NCBI RefSeq assembly: GCF_030929505.1 | Contig: NZ_JAVFVV010000002.1 | Location: 248,001 to 312,000, forward strand | Length of the DNA: 64,000 bases | From: Mesorhizobium sp. LHD-90 | Lineage (GTDB): Bacteria > Pseudomonadota > Alphaproteobacteria > Rhizobiales > Rhizobiaceae | Direction: 5' to 3' | Shown here: one piece after another, positions 58,419-64,000 of the stretch | Layout of the letters: each line of letters begins with the position of its first letter | How positions within the stretch are numbered: the first letter of the stretch is position 1 | Position numbers and translations under genes: made by a program | The notes under the pieces: generated by a model | The model's input: only the letters and a program-made list of their open reading frames with translations | What the model was told of the DNA's origin: nothing | Database searches by the model: none

Positions 58419-59690
58419 CTAAACGGGTTCCCGCGCCATGACAAGGCAGGTGTTCTGCCCGCCGAAGCCGAACGAGTTGGAAAGCACCGTCGACACATCG
58501 GCCGAGCGCTTCCTGTTCGGCACCACGTCAAGGTCGATCGCCGGATCTGGATGGTCGTAATTGATGGTCGGCGGGATGACGCCTTCCAGCATGGTCATCA
58601 GCGAGAACGCCGCCTCGATGGCCCCGGCGGCCGACAGCGTGTGGCCGATCATCGATTTGTTGGACGAGATCGGGATCTTTTTCATCCGCTCGCCGAACAC
58701 CGTCGACAGCGACAGATGCTCCATCTTGTCGTTTTCCGGCGTCGAGGTGCCGTGCGCGTTGACATAGCCGATACCGTCTTCGCCCAGTCCGGAATCGGCC
58801 AGCGCGGCCCGCACCGCCGCGATCGCCGGCGAGCCGTCCGGCTTCGAGCGGGTACGGTGGAAATCGTCGGCGCGCTCGCCGCAGCCGGCAAGGATGCCCA
58901 GCACTTTTGCACCGCGCGCCAGCGCGCTTTCCAGCGATTCCAGCACCAGCGCCGCCGATCCCTCGGCCAGCACGAAGCCGTCGCGGTCCTTGGAAAACGG
59001 CTTCGAGGCCTTTTCGGGCACCTCGTTCTGCATGGAGAGCGCCGACAGCAGCGAGAAGCGGATCAGCGCCTCGGCGGTGGCCGATCCGTCGGCGCCGATC
59101 GACAGCGCCCGGTCGCTCTCGCCGCGCCTGATCGCCTCGACGCCGAGCTGGATGGCGGTGGCGCCCGATGCGCAGGCGGTCGACAGCGTGATCGGCAGGC
59201 CACGCGCCCCGAATTTGTCTGACAGCCGGTCGGCGATGGCGCCGAACTGCGTGGTCTCGAAGATGTCGAGCGATTTCAGCGTTCCGGCGGCCTCGGCGAT
59301 GCGCGCCGCTGCGCTCGCGCCCTTGCCGTCATGGTAGAGCGCCATGCGGTCCTTCCAGTCGAGTTCGACTGGCGGCGAGGCCAGGAACAGAGGCCCGCCG
59401 AAATCGTCCAGGCTCAGCCCCGACTGGCTGACCGCCTCGGTGGCGGCGGTGTCGGCGAGCTCGAAGGTCAGCGGGCTGGCGCCCTTGTCGCTTGAGGCCA
59501 AAAAATCCACCGTGCCGGCAATCTGCGTCTTCAGATGGTCGGTCGGAAAGCGCGTGATTCTGTGGATGCCCGACTGGCCGGAGGTGAGCGCCTGCCAATT
59601 GTCCTTCTTACCGACGCCCAGCGAGGTGACGACGCCGATGCCGGTGACGGCGACAAGCGGCCGGCCGAGGTGATCCGTGGTTTTGGTCAT
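58419..59690 (-). CDS. Beta-ketoacyl-ACP synthase, active partner (FabF1 of the VLCFA cluster)
   Basis: A 423-residue condensing enzyme of the FabF/KAS II type. The full catalytic triad is present: C173 in STACASGATAI, H313 in NAHGTSTPEN and H350 in MIGHTLSAAG. It extends the AcpXL-bound chain. It is 10 bp downstream of the second ketosynthase gene on the same strand; the pair is discussed as a possible heterodimer because that partner lacks the catalytic residues. The ATG at 59690 is preferred over the longer frame. Confidence 0.92.
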   Translation of the reverse strand: MTKTTDHLGRPLVAVTGIGVVTSLGVGKKDNWQALTSGQSGIHRITRFPTDHLKTQIAGTVDFLASSDKGASPLTFELADTAATEAVSQSGLSLDDFGGPLFLASPPVELDWKDRMALYHDGKGASAAARIAEAAGTLKSLDIFETTQFGAIADRLSDKFGARGLPITLSTACASGATAIQLGVEAIRRGESDRALSIGADGSATAEALIRFSLLSALSMQNEVPEKASKPFSKDRDGFVLAEGSAALVLESLESALARGAKVLGILAGCGERADDFHRTRSKPDGSPAIAAVRAALADSGLGEDGIGYVNAHGTSTPENDKMEHLSLSTVFGERMKKIPISSNKSMIGHTLSAAGAIEAAFSLMTMLEGVIPPTINYDHPDPAIDLDVVPNRKRSADVSTVLSNSFGFGGQNTCLVMAREPV

Positions 59691-59700
59691 TGCTGAACCC

Positions 59701-60891
59701 TCAGTCGGCGGGCGCAATCAGCGCCGCACCTTCGAAGATATGATAGCCGACCGTGGTCGCCAACGCCCGCCCGGCCGCCCCCGAGAACGGCTTTTCCGCC
59801 GCGCGGTCGAAAGCCGGGTAGGCCGCGCCGTTGTGGACGGCGAGTGCGGCCAGCGCCACCGCGAAGGGGAATTGCGCTTCCTTCAGATGCCCGGTGCGCG
59901 TGCCGAAGCCGCGCAGCGCCACATCCGACAGCGCGTCGATCGCCGCCTTCTCGGCGGCAGTCGCGGCATGCGCGCCGGACGCGCCGGACAGCGCCAGCGT
60001 CGTATCGGCCGGCGCATCGAGGCGCTTCAGCAGGTCGGCGATGCCGGCCGTCAGATCTTCCCGCGAGCGCCGCACGCGCGAGGAGCTCACCTTCTCAATC
60101 TTCGCATAGGGTTTTCTGCCCCTGGCTTCCGCGTGCCCGCGTGATTCCAGTACCAGAAACGCGCCGCCCGAGCCCGCGACCAGCCCGCCGCCTTCCGCGC
60201 CGGCGCGCTGCCAAACCGGCTTCCACGCCCCGCGATGCAGAAAACCGCCGAGTTCGTAGCCCAGCAGCATGTCGGCATGCTCGGCGTTGAAGGCGCCGCC
60301 CACCAGCATGTGGTTCGACTGGCCGGAGCGGATGCGCGCCACCGCCGTCTCCACTGCCGCGATGCCGGCCCCTTCTTCACCCATGAAGGTGCGCGACGAG
60401 CCGGTGACCTTGTGGACGATGGAAATATTGCCCGCCAGCAGGTTGGAAAGCTGCGCCAGGAACAGGGTAGGGCGCAGATCCGTGGTCAGCTTCTCGTTGA
60501 GGAGCACCTCGCGGTCGTTGCGGGCGGCCGAGGCTTCGAGGATCTGTGCGTCCACCGCCTCGTCGCGCTCGCCGCCACCGGCCGCCACCACCATGTCCAT
60601 AGAGGCGCAGAGTGCTTCGTCGGTCTTCAGCCCGGCGTCGTCCAGCGCCAGCCCGGCCGCATAGGTGCCCAGCCGCTGCCAGGTCTCCATCTGCCGCTGG
60701 TCGCCGCGCTTCGGGATCTGCAGGTTCCAGTCGATCGCCGGCAGCGGATGCACGCAATAGGGCGCGAAGCGCTCCGTATCGACCGCCGGGGCCGCCGCCT
60801 CGTCGCTCAGCGCGCGCCAGTGCGCCTCCGGGCCTTCGCCGAGGCAGGAAACCAGTCCGATGCCGGTGATGACGACGTCGCGTTCGCTCAT
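59701..60891 (-). CDS. Catalytically degenerate ketosynthase (FabF2 of the VLCFA cluster)
   Basis: A 396-residue protein clearly of the ketoacyl synthase fold (VVITGIGLVSCLGEGPEAHW at the start, MLVGGAFNAEHADMLLGYEL in the middle, GFGTRTGHLKEAQFPF near the end). The active-site Cys is absent: the segment where FabF has the nucleophile reads SIVHKVTGSSRTFMG (158-171). The first His motif NAHGT is replaced by LSGASGAHAA (301-310). Only GH at 334-335 remains. The only cysteines are at 16, 46 and 95. Such loss is typical of chain-length factors that pair with an active KS. It lies between acpXL and fabF1, 24 bp downstream of acpXL. Confidence 0.88.
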   Translation of the reverse strand: MSERDVVITGIGLVSCLGEGPEAHWRALSDEAAAPAVDTERFAPYCVHPLPAIDWNLQIPKRGDQRQMETWQRLGTYAAGLALDDAGLKTDEALCASMDMVVAAGGGERDEAVDAQILEASAARNDREVLLNEKLTTDLRPTLFLAQLSNLLAGNISIVHKVTGSSRTFMGEEGAGIAAVETAVARIRSGQSNHMLVGGAFNAEHADMLLGYELGGFLHRGAWKPVWQRAGAEGGGLVAGSGGAFLVLESRGHAEARGRKPYAKIEKVSSSRVRRSREDLTAGIADLLKRLDAPADTTLALSGASGAHAATAAEKAAIDALSDVALRGFGTRTGHLKEAQFPFAVALAALAVHNGAAYPAFDRAAEKPFSGAAGRALATTVGYHIFEGAALIAPAD

Positions 60892-60915
60892 GTCAGCCCG
60901 CCGACGGAGCGCGGA

Positions 60916-61200
60916 TCAGGACGCCGCCTTCGCGGCGACAAGCCCGTCGATCTTGGCGCAAAGGTTCTTCATGACGAAATATTCGTCGGTCGACGCCTTG
61001 CCGTCGTTGACCTCCTGCGTCCACTTCTCGAGCGGCACCTTGATGCCGAATTCCTTGTCGATCGCGAAGACGATGTCGAGGAAATCCAGGCTGTCGATGC
61101 CGAGATCGTCGATCGTGTGACTTTCCGGCGTGATCTTGTCACGGTCGATCTCGCTCGTTTCGGCGATGATGTTCGCGACCTTGTCGAATGTCGTGGACAC
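60916..61200 (-). CDS. acpXL: Acyl carrier protein AcpXL
   Basis: A 94-residue specialised ACP that carries the very long chain fatty acid. The 4'-phosphopantetheine site is S37 in [13 protein letters not shown], and the protein is longer than ordinary ACP (about 78) with the insertion [20 protein letters not shown] seen in AcpXL. GTG start at 61200 with AAGGA six bases upstream. First gene of the cluster acpXL-fabF2-fabF1-adh-lpxXL. A fabZ gene usually found directly after acpXL in Rhizobium is missing here. Confidence 0.92.
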   Translation of the reverse strand: MSTTFDKVANIIAETSEIDRDKITPESHTIDDLGIDSLDFLDIVFAIDKEFGIKVPLEKWTQEVNDGKASTDEYFVMKNLCAKIDGLVAAKAAS

Positions 61201-61413
61201 GGCGATTCCTTGAATAAAGAGTGCAGTCTGCGCAGCCCGCCCGCCGCGCGCAAGTCCGGCGCTGTCTAATCGGTTTTGGCCGGGAGGAAAAGGGGCGGAA
61301 TTGTCCCGGCAGCCATGCGCGCGTTTGCCGCGTCGCTGGTTTTCCAGGATCGTCCGCTTTAAGATCGTCCTGCTACCCGCAGAGGGGCGGGCGGCGAGGG
61401 GCCGAGCGCAAGC

Positions 61414-64000
61414 GTGCAGGACTCGAAATCCAGGCTGGAAGCGGAAGTCGCGCGGCTCGGCCGCGAGTTGGATGAAGCGCGCCAGCAGCAGGCGGCGACA
61501 GCGGATATTCTGCGCATCATCTCGAATTCGCCGTCTAACACGCAGCCAGTCTTCCAGGCGATTGTGGATAGCGCAGCGCGCCTCTGTTCTGCGGCTTATT
61601 GCTTCGTATTCCGATTCGACGGCGAACTGCTGCACTTCGTGGCGCACAACGGCATCGAGGCGGATGCCGTCGCAGCCGTCAACATGCAGTTTCCGTTGCC
61701 GCCGGGAAGGACTACCGGAGCCGGTCGGGCAATACTCACCCGTCAGGTCGCGCAGGTTCTGGATATGCGGTCGGATCCGGACTACCAGGTCAGCGCGCTG
61801 ACCGAGGTGCTGCAATTGCGAAGCGTCTTGGCGATGCCGATGCTTCGGGACGGCGTTCCCATCGGCGTCATAACTGTGGATCGGCGGGAGGCGGGCCGTT
61901 TCCCCGAGCGACAGGTCGAACTGCTCCGCACCTTTGCCGACCAGGCCGTCATCGCGGTCGAAAACGTCAGGCTGTTCGAGGAGGTCAGCGAAGCGCTCAA
62001 GCAGCAGACGGTGACGGCCGACACCCTGAAGCTGATCAGCCAATCCGCGTTCGACTTGAAATCGGTGCTGCATGCGCTGGTCGAAGCCGCCGCCCACTTG
62101 TGCGATGCCGACAAGGTCTCGATCACCAGGGAGCGGGACGGCCAGTTCTTCCGATCCGAGACCTACGGTTTCTCGGAGGAGTTTCTCGACTATGTAAAGG
62201 ACTTGCCAGTCGAGCCCGGCAGGGAGACGGCTGACTGTCGGGCTCTTGCCGAGCGTAAGGTGGTGCATATCGCTGACGTCCTGGCAGATCCCGAGTACAC
62301 GTTTTTGACTGCGCAGAAGCTGGGCAACTTCCGCACCGTGCTCAGCGTGCCGATGCTGCGCCAGGGAATCCCGGTCGGCGTCATGGCGTTGACGCGCACG
62401 GAAGTGAAGTCTTTCACGGATAAGCAGATTAGCTTGGTCAGGACCTTCGCCGACCAGGCGGTCATCGCCATCGAGAACGTGCGGCTCTTCTCCGAACTCG
62501 ACGCCCGCAACCGCGAGATCACCGAGGCGCTGGAGCAGCAGACCGCCAGCGCCGACGTGCTGAAAGTGATCAGCCGTTCGGTCGGCCAGACCGAGCCGGT
62601 GTTCGAGGCCATTCTCGAAAGCGCCGCGCGTCTGTGCGAGGCAAGCTTCGCCAATCTGGCTCTGTGCGAGGACGGCGGGCTGCGGCACGCTGCCGTTTAT
62701 GGCTTCCCGCCAGAGTGGGAGGCGTACCGTCGGGAACATCCGATCCTGCGGCCGCTGCCGAGTTCTGCGATCGGTCGTGTTCTTGCAAACAGAATGCCGG
62801 TTCATGTTCATGATGCAATCGATGATCAGGCCTATCGCGACGGCGATCCAGGCCGGCTCAACGTGGTGAACCTACTCGGTGCAAGGACGATACTCTCGGT
62901 GCCGCTGCTGAAGGACGGCGCGGTCGTGGGTGTCATAACCATCCACCGCAGGGAGGTGCGGGATTTTACCGACAAGCAGATCGCTCTGGTCGCCAATTTC
63001 GCCAGCCAGGCCGTCATCGCCATCGAGAACGCCCGGCTTTTCTCCGAACTCGAAGTCCGCAACCGCGAAGTGAGCGAGGCGTTGCAGCAGCAGACCGCCA
63101 TGGCGGACGTGTTGAAGGCCATTAGCCGATCGACCTTCGATCTCGATACAGTGCTGAGGACGCTGATAGCATCGGCATCCCGCCTCTGCGATGCTGGCCC
63201 GGCCCAAGTCTGGCGCCGCGACGGCGACGTTTACAGGCTTGCCGTCGCGCATCTGTTCGGTTCGGACCATGTGCAACTAGAGCAGTTGCTGGAGATCCGT
63301 CCGGGCCGGGCAAGCACGGTCGCCCGAGCGCTCCAGGAGATGCGCGCTGTCCAGATCATCGATGTGCTGGAAGATCCGGAATATGAGCTGAAACATGAGG
63401 CTCGGGTCGGCAACATCCGTACGGTGCTCGCCGCTCCTCTGCTCAGGAGCGGAGAGCCGATCGGGGTCTTCTCCTTTGCGCGCTATCGCGTTGAGCCTTT
63501 TACCCAACGTCAGATCGAACTCATCGAGACATTTGCCGACCAGGCCGTCATCGCCATCGAGAACGCCCGGCTTTTCTCCGAACTCGAAGTCCGCAACCGC
63601 GAAGTGAGCGAGGCACTGGAGCAGCAGACCGCCTCTGCCGATGTGCTGAGCGTGATCAGTCGTTCGGTCGGTCAGACCGAGCCGGTGTTTAGCGCCATTC
63701 TGGAGAGTGCGGCTCGGCTGTGCGATGCGAGTTCCGCCCACATGGCGCTTCGCGATGGCGACGGTTGGCGCAACGTCGCCGCCTTTGGCGGCACACCGGA
63801 ATGGGAAGAATATCGCCGCCAACATCTGCAAATTATGCATCCGATGCCAAGTTCCGCGATGGGCCGCGTGCTCGCGACTGGCATGCCGATCCATGTCGAT
63901 GACGCAATGGACGATCAGGCATATCGTGATGGTGATCCAGGTCGGCTCAGCGTTGTGAGGCTGCTTGGCGCGAGGACGTTACTTTGCGTGCCACTGTTGA
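61414..64000 (+). CDS. Multi-GAF signalling protein, probable sensor histidine kinase (3' end outside window)
   Basis: The frame is open from GTG 61414 to the right edge: 862 codons, no stop seen. A short N-terminal coiled coil ([20 protein letters not shown]) is followed by five GAF domains: about residues 45-185, 213-354, 391-537, 575-716 and 753 to the edge. Each pair is joined by a helix of the type [23 protein letters not shown]2 and GAF4 share FDL-x-(S/T)VL, and GAF3 and GAF5 share VGQTEPVF and YRDGDPGRL, so the repeats alternate B-A-B-A. Relatives end in a HisKA/HATPase or cyclase domain, which would lie beyond base 64000. It is divergent from acpXL. Confidence 0.82.
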   Translation, partial: MQDSKSRLEAEVARLGRELDEARQQQAATADILRIISNSPSNTQPVFQAIVDSAARLCSAAYCFVFRFDGELLHFVAHNGIEADAVAAVNMQFPLPPGRTTGAGRAILTRQVAQVLDMRSDPDYQVSALTEVLQLRSVLAMPMLRDGVPIGVITVDRREAGRFPERQVELLRTFADQAVIAVENVRLFEEVSEALKQQTVTADTLKLISQSAFDLKSVLHALVEAAAHLCDADKVSITRERDGQFFRSETYGFSEEFLDYVKDLPVEPGRETADCRALAERKVVHIADVLADPEYTFLTAQKLGNFRTVLSVPMLRQGIPVGVMALTRTEVKSFTDKQISLVRTFADQAVIAIENVRLFSELDARNREITEALEQQTASADVLKVISRSVGQTEPVFEAILESAARLCEASFANLALCEDGGLRHAAVYGFPPEWEAYRREHPILRPLPSSAIGRVLANRMPVHVHDAIDDQAYRDGDPGRLNVVNLLGARTILSVPLLKDGAVVGVITIHRREVRDFTDKQIALVANFASQAVIAIENARLFSELEVRNREVSEALQQQTAMADVLKAISRSTFDLDTVLRTLIASASRLCDAGPAQVWRRDGDVYRLAVAHLFGSDHVQLEQLLEIRPGRASTVARALQEMRAVQIIDVLEDPEYELKHEARVGNIRTVLAAPLLRSGEPIGVFSFARYRVEPFTQRQIELIETFADQAVIAIENARLFSELEVRNREVSEALEQQTASADVLSVISRSVGQTEPVFSAILESAARLCDASSAHMALRDGDGWRNVAAFGGTPEWEEYRRQHLQIMHPMPSSAMGRVLATGMPIHVDDAMDDQAYRDGDPGRLSVVRLLGARTLLCVPLL

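Noticed and set aside
60916-62811. 631-codon minus-strand frame covering acpXL and the GAF gene
   Set aside because: Only the acpXL end is real. The rest is antisense to the multi-GAF gene, whose plus-strand frame shows repeated GAF motifs.
62980-63700. Regular similarity in the GAF gene considered as a CRISPR-like array
   Set aside because: The repeats are long, coding and spaced by whole domains; they encode GAF modules.

Overview
The window is high-GC, gene-dense chromosomal DNA from an alphaproteobacterium of the Rhizobiales, most like Mesorhizobium and its relatives. The basis is: recA next to alaS with an alphaproteobacterial SOS box; the split purS/purQ/purL system with bolA and grxD downstream; a DUF1476 ATPase-inhibitor gene; the acpXL-fabF-fabF-adh-lpxXL cluster for the very-long-chain lipid A fatty acid; a RirA-type iron box; and several families of GC-rich palindromic intergenic repeats. 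I see no rRNA, tRNA, CRISPR array, prophage or transposase.

Layout. 1-987: 5' part of a trkH potassium-uptake gene (minus strand). 1137-4050: ilvA, a VOC protein, a DUF1697 protein and an exported VasI/TagO-like protein. 4152-8173: recA and alaS. 8262-13563: GST, icd, a TfoX-domain protein, trmJ-murI, then a two-gene iron permease/cupredoxin operon with a RirA-like box. 13779-19009: DUF3008 protein, alkaline phosphatase, a small hypothetical, rpsD, ttcA and an inositol-monophosphatase-family protein. 19010-19359 is a 350 bp gap holding two 94 bp inverted repeat copies. 19360-30233: Bcr/CflA transporter, then a purine/Fe-S string (purC-purS-X-purQ ... purL-bolA-X-grxD) broken up by a LysE/MocR/DUF1127 block and by an opposite-strand DUF2233 gene.

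30505-42223: mostly small metabolic, transport and regulatory genes (HpcH aldolase, MFS, two AraC regulators, DAO, two GSTs counting the earlier one, VOC and cupin proteins, TSUP, TerB-like). They are followed by a peptide ABC importer operon read leftwards from 47437 (binding protein, permease B, permease C, fused double ATPase, GNAT). 47647-50863: OsmC protein, a lower-GC unknown, an M20 peptidase and an L,D-transpeptidase. 51068-55874: a three-subunit molybdoenzyme best matching cytoplasmic sulfite dehydrogenase SoeABC. 55876-61200: the lipid A very-long-chain acyl cluster. 61414-64000: a multi-GAF signalling protein that runs off the right edge.

The most interesting points are four. The second ketosynthase of the lipid A cluster has lost its catalytic Cys and one His, so the pair looks like a KS-alpha/chain-length-factor dimer, and no fabZ lies where rhizobia usually have one. 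A 150 bp palindromic repeat (50 codons) is embedded in frame in the linker of the fused ABC ATPase. Two other large perfect palindromes sit inside the soe and lipid A operons. The multi-GAF gene carries a 74 bp exact internal direct repeat that points to recent GAF-module duplication.
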